Positions 42,323 through 52,772 of a stretch of DNA of 64,000 nucleotides are shown here, in pieces. Position 1 is the stretch's first letter; the number at the start of each line of letters is the position of its first letter. The position numbers were made by a program, and so were the translations under genes. The notes below the pieces were generated by a model. That model was given only the letters and a program-made list of their open reading frames with translations. It was not told the origin of the DNA and did no database searches. The stretch is from NCBI GenBank assembly GCA_030323885.1, contig CM059203.1:4402001-4466000 (forward strand), in the 5' to 3' direction. This DNA is from Branchipolynoe longqiensis. Lineage: Eukaryota; Annelida; Polychaeta; Phyllodocida; Polynoidae.

Positions 42323-42890
42323 ATGTTTGTTTGTTGTTGTTTTACGTCATAGCAATATCTAAGGTCATATCAGGATGGGTACCGACTTGTGACAGAGTGC
42401 ATTCATGACATCTTCATAGGGCTGGCCCACTGGGAGACCAGGCAGCCAGCACCATTACCTGATATCCCACTCAGTCACACTATACTGACACTGAGCCAAC
42501 CAGTCCTTACCCTATCCTAATAATGCAGACTGCCAAGCTGGGAAGCAACAAGTATCAATGTTTACGTCGTTCACTTCCGAGATACAACCATTAGTGTCCA
42601 CCCAGCCACTAGTCAAGCGCCTGGCCATGCTAGCGGTGGTTGGTGAAGCACACTGCGACCTGACGCACTTCCTACACTTACATACAGGAAGAAATATTAT
42701 ATTTAACATCGCAGCTCAATTTCACAGCAACCAAATTTCAAAACAAATATAGGTCAAGAATCCTACTGGGTTTGATCACCATGACCCAGGGGTGTAGCTA
42801 GACCTTTTAACAATGTGTACTCCTAATTTCAGCAGGGGGTTTAGGGGGCCACTTAAGCTTAAGCTGGCGGATTTGACACATTTTAGATGC

Positions 42891-42921
<31 letters not shown>

Positions 42922-43075
42922 TTATTATTTTTTAATTAATTTTTGTTATTGACAAAACGATGTGGACGTTTTGGCGTACGTGCGTATGCCTAGCTAGGCC
43001 CCTGTGACCCATGGGTTCGGATCCCCCGATCTCCCAAGACAGGACACGGACGCTCAACTCATTCGGCTATTCCGT
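42323..43075 (-). mobile_element. SINE-A long variant, complete, with internal hAT-like MITE
   Basis: Reading the minus strand from 43,075: the usual tRNA-like head (GCCGAATGAGTTGAGCGTCC), a B-box area, the hAT-like insertion, about 240 bp of extra sequence (TTGAGCTGCGATGTTAAATA), then the normal core and tail to 42,323. Without the insertion it is about 535 bp, against about 335 bp for SINE-A. Confidence 0.75.
42787..43004. mobile_element. hAT-like MITE
   Basis: CAGGGGTGTAGCTAG at the left and the complement CTAGCTAGGCCCCTG at the right are hAT-style ends. TGACC is repeated on both sides (42,782-42,786 and 43,005-43,009). hAT elements usually make 8 bp, so the short duplication is odd. The interior has a CTCTCT run at 42,892-42,921. 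Confidence 0.68.
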
Positions 43076-43261
43076 CATTCGGCCCATAAGTAGAACTTAC
43101 ATCTGCCATTAGAGGCTAGAGATCACACACTTTGTGTATATAGCGCCCACGCTAATTACAGCATATCCAGGTCAGTGCAATTAACGCAAGTGTGCCATCC
43201 AATTAGACAAGGCGTTGAGAGGCAGAAGGTCCTGACCCACAATTCCCCTCACTCTACTACA

Positions 43262-43850
43262 TGGTCAACACTGCAGGGTTAGAAGTAACAAGGCAAGGTC
43301 ACAGCTAACACTGCAAGGTCGCAGCTGACACTGCAAGGTCGCAGCTAACACGACAGGGTCACAGCTAACACAGCAAGGTGACAGCTAACACGGCAATGTC
43401 ACAGCTAAGATTGTAAAGTCACAACTGACACTGCAAGGTCATAGCTAACACGGCAAGGTCACAACGAACACTGCAAGGTCACAGCTAACACTGCAATGTC
43501 ACAGCTAACACTGCAAGGTCACAGCTAACACTGCAAGGTTACCGCTAACATTCTAAAGTGACAACTGACACTGCAAGGTCATAACTAACACTGCAAGGTC
43601 ACAGCTAACACTGCAAGGTCACATCTAACACTGCAAGCTCACAGCTAACACGGTAAGATCACAGCTAACATTCTAAAGTCACAACTAACATTGCATGGTC
43701 ACTGCAAGGTCACATCTAACACTGCAAGGTCACAGCTAACATTGAAAAGTCACAACTGGCACTGCACGGTCACAACTGACACTGCAAGGTCACATCTAAC
43801 ACTGCAAGGTCACATCTAACACAGCAAGGTCACAACACTAGTACAAGGAG
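43262..43850 (+). repeat. 20-bp satellite AAGGTCACAGCTAACACTGC
   Basis: About 29 imperfect units. AAGGTCA is by coincidence the half-site word of orphan nuclear receptors. Confidence 0.9.
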
Positions 43851-43864
43851 AACACCTAACACTA

Positions 43865-44118
43865 TAATGTGAGAGCTGACAGGGAAACCAAGCCACCAAC
43901 ACCATGACCTGATATCCCACTTAGTCACATTATCCTGACAGTAAGCCAACACATCCTTGCCCTATCCTAATAATGCCGAGCGTCTGGCTAGGAAGTGACA
44001 CATATCAATTTTATAACTCATTGGTTTGACTCAATCAGGGTTCAAATCAGTGGGTTCCAATCCCACGATCTACCAAAATGGGAGACGGACGCTCCCCTCA
44101 TTCGGCCATCCCGGCTGG
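43865..44118 (-). mobile_element. SINE-A, tail missing
   Basis: Core and tRNA-like head in the minus orientation (ends CATTCGGCCATCCCGGCTGG). Confidence 0.8.
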
Positions 44119-44119
44119 T

Positions 44120-44240
44120 GGTGTTTGTGGTATGTGTGAGGGTGTTTGTACTGAACGTGTGTGAGTGTGTGTGGTGTTGTAGTGATGTGTCCGTGTGTGT
44201 GGTGTGTGTGGTGTGTGTGGTGTGTGTGGTGTGTATTTGG
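44120..44240. repeat. GTGTGTGGT microsatellite
   Basis: GTGTGTGTGG repeats. ORFs across it are Cys/Val/Gly repeats. Confidence 0.88.
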
Positions 44241-44306
44241 TTGGTTTAGAGTTGTTTGGTGTTCAATCTGTCAATGTGAAGTTACATTGCTTCACCAGCA
44301 CCATCA

Positions 44307-44441
44307 TCATCATCATCATTTTACTGTCGGTCGCGATGCGACAAAGACTGCTTTCATTATTTGACTACCGCTCTCCATTTAGCTCTCTGCTGTGAGAGTT
44401 GCGTCCATGAGTCGGTATTAATGTATCTCAGCTTCAGACAT
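44307..44441 (-). pseudogene. LINE-beta 3' end, short
   Basis: The (TCA)n tail followed by the complement of the last about 110 bp of the LINE-beta coding and UTR sequence. Confidence 0.8.
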
Positions 44442-44680
44442 TTCATGAAAGCTACCTGCAAAAGTGTTGAAGTGCTGCTGGCTTTTGCAAGTTACCAGCG
44501 GCACTATCTCGGGGAGCAAATAGAGGTTTCACACCGGCACGAACATGTCAACACAGGCGCAAAACTATTTGTCTCTGCAGTGGCTGGTCGGGAGATGTTG
44601 GGAGTTCCATACATCAACCACCCTTAATGCTGCCACAGTGACATGGTTTTCTGTTTAGGGTTTGCTCCCTGAGCCTTTTT
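44442..44680. other. Unassigned stretch
   Basis: Contains an open frame (44,361-44,627) ending in VAGREMLGVPYINHP. I recognise no family and would not call it a gene. Confidence 0.35.
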
Positions 44681-45563
44681 TTAATTTTTTTTTATTGAGG
44701 CTGTATTTATACTGTCCATAGCATATAAGCCTGGGTATTCAGGCTTGTTTTCAATGCTGGCCAGCTGTAGTGTTGGTGTTGTCTTATCACACAGTAGCTG
44801 CTGATAAGGTATTTGATTGCCTGTATTTCAGTAGCAGATAGATAGTTGGTTGGTCTGGTTAGTACTATAGTAGTCTATGTTAATTTTTTTGGATTTTCTT
44901 GGCATATATGTGCTTTATTTTTTCTACTCTTATTTCTAGACTAGCCTACTCCTATTTACATATCATAGGCTTGTACGCAGCTGTGAGGTGTGTTATCTGG
45001 GTGCTTTTGGTATGGTTACCTTCCATTGGGCGTCTCGCTGGTGGGCCGTGACATGTATCACCTGCCCCTTTGCGGTGCAGCTTAGTTGGGGGTTCCTAGC
45101 CTTATTTTGCACAGATATTTTTTGTATGTTTTTAGGTCGGGAATTTGTCGTTCCTTTACTGTTTGGGCATTCCACACCTTGGCAGCCATTTCTAGCGTGC
45201 TTCTCTCGTGAGCTTTTATTTGGCTTCTGGTCTGCTTTAGTAGTGGCGCATTATTTGCTCTAGTTGCCCTTTGTGGTTTTGTTAGGAGTTTATTGTCTTG
45301 ACTATAGCTGTATGCTAATGTTTTCAGATGAATTATTCTCCTATTTTCTAGCAATTTTACTTTGGTTCTTTTGTGTATGTCATAGGTGGGGTGCAGCTTG
45401 TCTACTCTGAGGCAGATTTTCAGGGCTCTGTTCTGTAGTGTTTGCAGTTTTTTTAGAAGTTCTTTCTTTGCACCCATGTAGTTTACATCTCCATAGTCAA
45501 AATAGGGTAGCACCATGCCCTTGAAGATTTTTATTGACATTTCTTGTGTCATGTAGTCTCTTA
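44681..45563 (-). pseudogene. LINE-epsilon copy 3, 3' part
   Basis: The minus frame 45,082-45,563 covers the RT C-terminal region (MVLPYFDYGDVNYMGAKKEL) to its natural end (KTYKKYL). It is followed by the same 3' UTR as copies 1 and 2 and an A-rich end at about 44,681. RT motifs are absent through 5' truncation. Confidence 0.85.
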
Positions 45564-45666
45564 GTTCTGTCAAGAACCTGTACCACAAGGCAGTGGTTTA
45601 CAACTCTGCAGGGCAGGGGCGTTAAACTCCCTGAGGTATTGCTATACCTCCAATACCTGCATACCA

Positions 45667-45762
45667 CCATAAAGTCGCCATGAATGCGCACTGTCACAAC
45701 TCAGTAACCACTCTGTTATGACCTTAAATGTTGCTAGGTCGCAAATTCGCAACAAACAAACC
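45667..45762 (+). mobile_element. SINE-A 3' fragment
   Basis: CATAAAGTCGCCATGAATGC to the AACAAACAAACC tail. Confidence 0.7.
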
Positions 45763-46000
45763 GCAATGGATCCTAAAAACCCTCACCTTTACTCGCATTA
45801 AAGCCGAGTGATGCTTCTAACTTTAAATAGTTTCTTTAAAATAAAGTATCATTGAATGTCAGGTCTTGTCCCGCTCCCCTTCGTCTTTGCTGGCGGACTG
45901 TGACAGTGGCGCCACCTGGCAGGCCCGGCTGTGACAACAGCTAGAGCTCTGCTCCTGGTCATCCCAGACGAGAATCAATATGCTAAACACATAGACAGAC

Positions 46001-46329
46001 AGACCAGACGGGATGGCCGAATTAGTTAGAGCGTCCGTCTCCCGTGTTGGTAGATCGTGGGGTCGTGGAGTCGAACCCTGGTTGAGACAAACCAATGACT
46101 TAAAAATGTATACTTGTCGCTTCCTAGCCAGGCGCTCGGCATTATTAGGATAGGGCAAGGACTGCTTGGCTGAGGGCCAGGATAATGTGACTGAGTGCGA
46201 TATCAGGTCATGGTGCTGGTGGCCTGGTCTTCCAGTGGGGCAGCACTATAAAGTCACCATGAGTGTGCACTGTCACAAGTCGGTACCCGTCCTGATATGA
46301 CCTTAGATGTTGCTAGGACGTAAAACAAA
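46001..46329 (+). mobile_element. SINE-A, full length with 11-bp target duplication
   Basis: Complete head, core and tail. CATAGACAGAC occurs at 45,990-46,000 and 46,330-46,340. Confidence 0.92.
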
Positions 46330-46386
46330 CATAGACAGACCTCGCAGAGAGAGTGAGTGGCGGGCTATTTTACAAACCTTGTGAAA

Positions 46387-46840
46387 GCCTAGGTCACAAA
46401 TGGGGCGGTCGCCTACGGTGCTGCGGTCTGCTGTGTGTCTTGCGGTTTATGCAAATGTTATGGCATTGCGGTCTGCAGTTAATCTATTCACAAATCAGAC
46501 GGTCACCGCAAGGCATAGGTCACCATACGCCATCTTACGGTTTTATTGTGTCGCACACCACCGCACATATACAAACAAAGCATGCGATCAAGAAACTATG
46601 ATGCCATCCACTGAAGATATTGAATATATAAAGATCAAAATACCACCAAAAGTGACCGTACGGTGTTGTGGCATTGTGATTTTCCAAAGTTAAGATAACT
46701 TTGACTTTAAAAAAACTGTGAGCAAAATATGTTCGGTCACCACACGGCCAACGTATCCAAGCATACATCGCCGCACGGTTTTGCTGATGTGGCAACTTAC
46801 GTCCACCACAAGCACAACACAAGTCATTTGTGACCGAGGC
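46387..46840. mobile_element. MITE with GGTCACAAATG ends
   Basis: GCCTAGGTCACAAATG (46,387) pairs with the complement of CATTTGTGACCGAGGC (ends 46,840). The interior recycles words such as TGCGGTCTGC and GGTCACC. No ORF of note. Confidence 0.68.
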
Positions 46841-46903
46841 ATAATCCATTAATTCTTCCACACACAGGTGTCCTTAAAAGTCCCCCCATGCTGTCTCAGA
46901 CAG

Positions 46904-47255
46904 GAAAAAAAAACTTGTTTTATTTAACAACGCCTCTAGAGCACATTGATTTTTATCATCGGGTATTGGACGTCAAACATATGGTCATTCTGACATATTT
47001 CTTTAGAGGAAACCCACTGCCGCCACATAAGCTACTCTTTCCAATAAGCAGCAAGAAGTCTTTTAAATACACTTTCCTACAGACAGAACAGGACATACCA
47101 CATCCTTTGATGAACCAGTTGTGGACCACTGGTTGAAATGGAAAATAGCCCAAACTGCAAATGGGTCCTCTGAGCAGGATCGATCGGATGACCCACACCT
47201 TCAGAGGTGGACACTGTACCGCCTGAGCTACGTCCCGCTCCCCCTCTCTGATAGG
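46904..47255 (-). mobile_element. SINE-C, full length with 12-bp target duplication
   Basis: On the minus strand it opens with GGAGCGGGACGTAGCTCAGG, a tRNA-like head with A box, and the B-box-like GGGTCATCCGATCGATCC. The conserved core and a tail through a run of A follow. TGTCTCAGACAG flanks both sides (46,892-46,903 and 47,256-47,267). Confidence 0.9.
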
Positions 47256-47267
47256 TGTCTCAGACAG

Positions 47268-47692
47268 CTGCCCCACATATGGTGTCCCATAAGAGGTGTC
47301 CCACATGGGGTGTCCCATAAGATGTGTCCCATATGTGGTGTCCCATATGTGGTTTCCCACATGGGGTGTCTCACATGGAAATCTCACACGAGTGTCCCAC
47401 ATGAGTTGTCCCACATGAGTTGTCCCACATGAGTTGTCCCACATGGGATGTCCCACATTGGGTGTTCCACATGGGGTGTCCCACATGGGGTGTCCCACAT
47501 GGGGTGTCCCACATGGGATGTCCCACATGGAGGTGTTCCACATGGGGTTCCCACATGGAGATCCCACATGGGGTGTCCCACATGGGATGTCCCACATGGG
47601 GGTGCCACACATGGGGGTGTCCCACATGGGGTGTCCCACATGGAGATCCCACATTGGGTGTTCCACATGGGATGATCCACATGGGCCATCTC
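47268..47692. repeat. 14-bp satellite GTCCCACATGGGGT
   Basis: About 30 units. CCACATGGGG contains a near-palindrome (CCCACATGGG), so each strand looks similar. ORFs on both strands (Met-Gly-Cys-Pro-Thr-Trp type) are by-products. Confidence 0.93.
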
Positions 47693-47711
47693 GTCTGGTG
47701 TGGCTGGGTAT

Positions 47712-48381
47712 GTTGGTTGGTTGTTGGAATTCTATATCCTGGAAACATCTAATGTCATATCAGAACTGGTACCGACTTGTGACAGTAGGCACTTATGGCG
47801 ACTTTATAGTGCTGTTCCACTGGGAAATCAGGCCGCCAGAACGATGACCCGATATACCACTCAGTCACATGAGCCTGACACTGACCAGACGTCACGGCCG
47901 AACGAGTTTAGCGTCCCTCTCCTGTTTTGGGAGATCGGGGGATCCGAACCAATAGGTTCGTGGGTTCGAATCCTGATCGAGTCAAATCAATGACTTAAAA
48001 ATTGACATTTGTCACTACCTACCCTGGCACGTGGCATTATTAGGATAGGGCAAGGACTGGTTGGCTCAGTGTCAGGATAATGTGACTGAGTAGGATATCA
48101 GGTCATGGTGCTGGCGGTCTGGTCTCCGAGTGGGGCAGCACTATAAAGTCGCCATGAGTGCGCACTTTCACAAGTGAGTACCCATCCTGATATAACCTTA
48201 GATGTTGCTAGGGCGTAGAACAACAATAAACACTGAGCTAACCAGTCCTTGCCCTATCCTAGTAATGATGAGCGCCAGGCAAGGTAGTGGCAAGTATTAA
48301 TTTAGTAAGTCATTGGCTTCACTCGACCGGAAATCGAACTCCCGCTCTCCCGCACGGGATGGCTGCGCTCTACCGACTGAA
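47712..48381 (-). mobile_element. SINE-A2, split by a younger SINE
   Basis: Tail and core occupy 47,712-47,884; the rest of the core and an A2-type head (48,237-48,381) continue after the inserted SINE. Confidence 0.8.
47885..48229 (+). mobile_element. SINE-A inserted in SINE-A2
   Basis: Complete copy. ACACTGA at 47,878-47,884 and 48,230-48,236 is the target duplication inside the older SINE. Confidence 0.88.
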
Positions 48382-48385
48382 TGTG

Positions 48386-48603
48386 AAAGATGTGTGATGA
48401 TGGCGATGCTGATGATGATGTGTATTTGTTCATAGCAATTTCATATTGTTACCTGTATCATGTATAATATAATTGTATGTGTTTACATGTGAAACACCAA
48501 CCAGGAGCCGGGCTGATCAAACCCACCACAAGGTGGCACTGCGAAATTTACACCATGGGAGAGATAGGGAGTGAGCTGTCTTAGTGTTAAGGGTCTTTGA
48601 CCA
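48386..48603 (-). mobile_element. Partial relative of the perfect-TIR MITE
   Basis: Contains the interior words of 17,367-17,745 (CACCACAAGGTGGCACTGCG) and one end (GTCTTAGTGTTAAGGGTCTT). The other end is lost. Confidence 0.65.
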
Positions 48604-48647
48604 TAGTAAGAAAACATCCACCAGGTCCAACAGGTATCCTCCATTAA

Positions 48648-48980
48648 AGTTGCGTATTCCGATGGTTTTTATTTTCTCTCATTTTCTGAGATAAGCATAT
48701 TAGGTTGATCATTATAATCTACCTCAGTTTAGTTTGAAGTAACTTTTATTTTAAATGGCAAACTTTTGAGATATTTGATGCGCAAACATGCTAAATTAAC
48801 TTAGGCAAGCTTGCCAAAACTCTAACACCAGGTTCTATTCAATTGCCTCAATATTCCCTTATACGTGACGACAAATGTTTAATAAGTGCCAGAGTATCTA
48901 AGTTAGATATGTAGAATCAAATCTAGATAATTGTTTTTGTTTTGAAAATTTGATGTTGTCATCGGACCATGTAGACAGCT
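48648..48980 (-). mobile_element. TTAA-class MITE, complete
   Basis: TIRs AGTTGCGTATTCCGATGG and the complement of the right end (GGACCATGTAGACAGCT). TTAA is present on both sides (48,644-48,647 and 48,981-48,984). 333 bp, non-coding. Confidence 0.75.
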
Positions 48981-48984
48981 TTAA

Positions 48985-49232
48985 ACTCAGTTACATCCCC
49001 GTCATTCAGAGGCCATGCTCAATGGCGACACACTTTGATTTATTTTATTAAAACATGTTTTGCTACTCCTCCTCGCTCTATATCCTATTTCTCCTGTGTA
49101 AAAAGATTTAAATAAATAAAAGGAATTAAAAAAAAAAAGAATAAACTAAAAAACCTGTAGCTATGTGGCGTGACGTTGGGAGCATAGTAACATTCCACAA
49201 ATACCACAACGCATCTGTGCCGGTGTAACACA
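48985..49232. other. Unassigned stretch
   Basis: AT-rich with an A run near 49,130. Nothing recognised. Confidence 0.35.
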
Positions 49233-49577
49233 TATTTGTTTGTTTGTTTGTTAGTTTGTTGTTTTACGTCCTAGCAACATCTAAGGTCATATCAGGACTG
49301 GTACCGACTTGTGACAGTGCGCATTCATGGCAACTTTATAGTGCTGCCCCAGTGGAAAACAAGGCCACCAGCACCATGACCTGATATCCCACTCAGTCAC
49401 ATTATCCTGACACTAAGCCAACCAGTCCTTGCCCTGTCCTAATAATGCAAAGCGCCAGGATAGGAAGCAACACGTATCAATTTTTGAGTCATTGGTTTGA
49501 CACGACCAGGGTTTGAGCCCACGACCTACCAACACGGGAGACGGACGCTCTAACTCATTCGGCCATCCCGTCTGGTC
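49233..49577 (-). mobile_element. SINE-A, full length
   Basis: Tail at the left (TTGTTTTACGTCCTAGCAAC), tRNA-like head at the right (CATTCGGCCATCCCGTCTGG). Confidence 0.87.
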
Positions 49578-49604
49578 TGTAAAACATAAATAACATTGCC
49601 CCCA

Positions 49605-49862
49605 GCATTTTTTTATTGAAGATTTATTCTGCCTCTCATGGATAAGTCTGAATAGACTTGCTTTCACCATCAGACAGTTTTTCGAAAGAAAGCCCGAGCC
49701 TACACTTTTACCAACTCAAGGAATTTTTAGCCTCCCACACTACATAGACATGGCATGAGAGCAATTGGCCTTTGATGATGCTGTAAGTTATACACAGCGG
49801 TGGAAATCCAAATTGGGAAAGGTGGTGGCATGGGGAATTGAACCACTGACCTTCTGATTAGG
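49605..49862 (-). mobile_element. SINE-D, head interrupted
   Basis: Same body as 17,010-17,313. It is cut at CTTCTGATTAGG, in the anticodon region, by a SINE-A. Confidence 0.72.
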
Positions 49863-50070
49863 TTTTCTGTTTGGTTGTTGTTGTTTTACGTACTAGCAAG
49901 ATCTAAGGTCATATGAGGACGACTCCGACTTGTGACAGTACGCACTCATGGCGATTTTATAGTGCTGCCCCACTGGGAAATCAGGCTGCCGGCTCCATGA
50001 CCCGATATCCCACTCTGTCACATTATCCTGACACCGCGCTAACCAGCCTTTGCCCTGTCCTAATAATTAT
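49863..50070 (-). mobile_element. SINE-A, head missing
   Basis: Tail and core to TTGCCCTGTCCTAATAATTA, then an AT microsatellite. Confidence 0.78.
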
Positions 50071-50187
50071 ATATATAAATATATATATAAACAGGATATC
50101 TACCTGAGGTGAAGGAAAAAGAAGGAGAGCTAAGTGGATTGAGAGCTTTTATTTTCTCTTGACAAGGAAATATAGCCAAGACTGCCC

Positions 50188-50416
50188 TTATGGCGCGGGC
50201 CCCAATCCAACAGAGATCTGATATGAATCAAGCGCTGAGGCAACCCTCATGTCATGCGCTATGCGGTGAGTAATAGGGGTGTTTAAATAGGAAAATATGG
50301 TATCAGGAGACCAATCACCTCTTGTCCTAAGTTCTTCTAGGGTAGTCCCGCACATGGAAAGGTAAGTGCAAACCCCTCTCCGGAGGGAATGGGAGGAAAA
50401 ATCAGCTGGTTCATCC
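50188..50416 (-). pseudogene. Tyrosine recombinase C-terminus (YR element), downstream part
   Basis: The minus frame from 50,415 to the TAA at 50,188 shows three of the four catalytic positions of a tyrosine recombinase. These are HSLR (His at 50,389-50,391, Arg at 50,380-50,382), then GDW, and the nucleophilic Tyr at 50,287-50,289 in FSYLNTP. The Arg-to-Tyr spacing is 31 residues and Trp is 8 before Tyr, as in integrases of DIRS/Ngaro retrotransposons and Cryptons. A poly(A) signal lies about 40 bp after the stop (50,148-50,156). The upstream part is on the far side of a MITE. A frameshift sits at the insertion point, so the gene is inactive. Confidence 0.75.
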
Positions 50417-50838
50417 TAAATAAAAGATTCACCCGGTACTTGTAGTACACGTGTGAAGACCAGCCTTATATAAATACGGGTGAAAATAGCGTTAGTATGG
50501 AACAAGAAGTAGAATGCCTGGCACCAGTGTCAAATGGTTACTTATATCAGAACAGAGTTGGTGAAATGGGAGAGAATGCAAAAAGACAAGATGGCGGCCA
50601 GAGAACGCGGTCGATTTCACTTTTAAATTGCATTAAAGTATATGTTTTATTATATTTTCCAACTCAAAAGTAGCGGGTAAACATGAAGACATATACAAAG
50701 AATAAATGTTGCTTCTTAGATTGTGAAATTGGGCTATCATAAAGAAAGACTCATTTCATTAGCCCGATTTTTCGACCGGTTTTATATAAGGCTGGTTTTC
50801 ACCCCTGTACTGGAAGTACAGGGTGAATCTTTTATCTA
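50417..50838. mobile_element. Mutator-like (MULE) MITE
   Basis: TIRs of about 63 bp (TAAATAAAAGATTCACCC at 50,417, and the complement TAGATAAAAGATTCACCC at the right) are flanked by identical 9-bp GGTTCATCC at 50,408-50,416 and 50,839-50,847. Long TIRs with a 9-bp duplication are diagnostic of the Mutator superfamily. 422 bp, non-coding. Confidence 0.82.
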
Positions 50839-51000
50839 GGTTCATCCCAGCTCTATCAACAACATTTAAAAAATGTTTTTTCGTAAATATTATAAGTAAA
50901 AGGGGTGGATCCCGACCCATGAGGAATACAAAAAGCCAGGTCTAATGTCTCCAGCTCGAATCTGTGGTTGTGTAGGCAGGCTATAGTGAAATCAATACAG
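50839..51000 (-). pseudogene. Tyrosine recombinase, upstream part
   Basis: Read on the minus strand towards 50,839, the frame passes LHNHRFELETLDLAF and GSGSTPFTYNIYEKTF. The second resembles the TPLTY segment that precedes HxxR in YR integrases. Two stops follow because of an extra T in a T run, just before the MITE. The N-terminal domain and any RT are not recognisable beyond about 51,000. Confidence 0.6.
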
Positions 51001-51565
51001 ACAAAGAGAAAGGAAGAGTATAAAGTGTGAAAGAAGAGAGAGAGTCAAGCCCTCAGGTTTATTATTTATATGGTAGATGGATTCAGTGTAGAGTATCACC
51101 CGACCCTATTCCCCCAATGGGAAACAAGCATTCTTAACTCTACCAATAGGGATCCAGCATTCATGGTCCCCATGGTTACCAGTGATCTGCCCACCACCAC
51201 CAAGCTGTGTGGCTCCCCTGGCCACCACCTGCCTTGAGCCTGAGTGTGGTGATCCTGACTAGCAGAGCGGGGAGGGGGGAGGCTCTGAGTGCCCCTTACA
51301 CACAGCCTTGCCAGCACCACTTTGTCTATTTACATCTCACCCAGGCACCACCAGCACCTACATATACACATACATGCACCTGGTCACGTATACCCGATCA
51401 ATAATAGAACATTTGCATTCCCCCACCACTTTCCAGTACACAGCGCAAATGTGCTTATCCTGGCACCTGGCGATTGGGATTTGTAGTTTCCTCTGTCTAA
51501 ACTGTATTGTTTTTGTTTTGCATATGTTAATTATCATACCCTAGGTATAAAAAACGAAATCGAGC
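51001..51565. other. Unassigned stretch
   Basis: Mixed composition, some CCACCA runs. ORFs here (for example 51,096-51,320) show no recognisable domain. Confidence 0.4.
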
Positions 51566-51735
51566 AAATATACCTCTCTAACCGACCACCTCCACAGATC
51601 GACCACTCCCCTATATTGATGGCTTTATTGGGGTCCAAAACGATCGCCCATAATACCAATAAAAATAAACCTCCCTAAACCGACCACCTCCCGATATGGA
51701 CCATTTAAAGTTGGTCCCGTGCTCGATTGACTTTA
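51566..51735. mobile_element. pogo/Tigger-like MITE, degraded
   Basis: CCTCTCTAACCGACCACCTC, then CCCTATATTGATGGCTTTAT and GACCATTTAAAGTTGGTCCC. Both terminal CAGT words are lost. Confidence 0.65.
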
Positions 51736-51743
51736 TATAATAT

Positions 51744-52077
51744 TGTGATGGCCCATGGTCTTCCCACATTGTCACACACTCTCGGAAGAACGCCAAGATT
51801 TAGTTTTAGTACGCTTCAACCTGATATATTACAAAACCTCTCTGATCTCTGCGGCGTCCACAGTCAACTGACCCGCCCCCTAACTCGCCAGGTCCCACGT
51901 CACCTCTATAGGTGGGTGGGGTGTGAGCTAGCCACATGCAGTAGAGGGCAACCCAGGCAGGGTCTGCTTGGTGCCTAGCCTACCGCCACCTAGCGCAGTT
52001 CAGTGTAACTGCATAGGTGTGCCGCATAGTGTCTGCCGCCACCGCGTGGTAGTGGGGCTCATTTACAAACTACTACA
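51744..52077 (-). mobile_element. Solo LTR, copy 2
   Basis: Complement of the 1,737-2,068 family: on the minus strand it starts TGTAGTAG and ends CATCACA. ATAT is present on both sides (51,740-51,743 and 52,078-52,081). The AATAAA seen in copy 1 reads AATATA here. Confidence 0.75.
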
Positions 52078-52081
52078 ATAT

Positions 52082-52440
52082 ATAATATATATATTAATTT
52101 GGCCTGTTTACACTTCAAATATCTCCAAAGTAAGTCATTTAAAATAAAAGTTACTTCAAACTAAATTAATGTCGATTAGATCAATTAACATAAAATATTT
52201 AACTACAACTCCCGCCTAAAAAAACACCCAACCAAATAGAAAACAAACAAAAAAACCTGACAGAAACTCAGAACCATCAGATCCATGTTGAAGGTTTTTA
52301 AATAGTGAGCTTAAAATAAAAAATACGTCAAACCAAACTAATGTAGGTCATAACAATTAACATAAAATATTTAACTACAAAAAAAAAATTTGACAGAAAC
52401 TGAAAACCATTAGTTCCATTTTGAAACTTTTTAAATAATG
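52082..52440 (+). mobile_element. TTAA-class MITE fragments
   Basis: Two partial, diverged right-half pieces (TTTAAAATAAAAGTTACTTC, then TCAGAACCATCAGATCCATG and a repeat of the same order at 52,310-52,430). Confidence 0.5.
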
Positions 52441-52772
52441 AGTTCCCCCCCACCCCCACCAAGATTACTTTGGACTCCCGTTACTAAATCGCCCGAGGAA
52501 AGCCGGTAAAATAAGTGAATGGGTTGAGAAACATGCCTGGCTTTATTTCCTTGGCCTTAGGCTTCATTGCATTGTTCTCAAATACTCCTAGGGTTAAAAG
52601 GGTTTGTAAGAGAATTGTGGTCAGAGGCAGAACAGGTGAAGGCTATTGCCACAGAGGTCAAAGGTCAAAGGTCAGGGCGATGGATTACCGCCCGGTCAAG
52701 GCCAAGATTAACCCTTTAATCCACACAAGGTCAAGACTGGTAGTCGTGATGCTACCAGGCATGGCTTACTAA
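52441..52772. other. Unassigned stretch
   Basis: No recognised gene; AAAGGTCAAAGGTCAGGGCG near 52,660 resembles a direct-repeat nuclear receptor word but is probably fortuitous. Confidence 0.35.

Noticed and set aside
43262..43850. CRISPR array or nuclear-receptor response cluster
   Set aside because: Repeats are contiguous with no unique spacers, and AAGGTCA is simply part of the 20-bp unit.
46001..46080. A functional tRNA-Ser/Leu gene
   Set aside because: It is the head of SINE-A: repeated many times, with no acceptor pairing and a fixed downstream body.
47268..47692. Coding repeat protein (Met-Gly-Cys-Pro-Thr-Trp)
   Set aside because: A 14-bp unit cannot hold a fixed frame; the peptide arises by frame cycling and appears on both strands.
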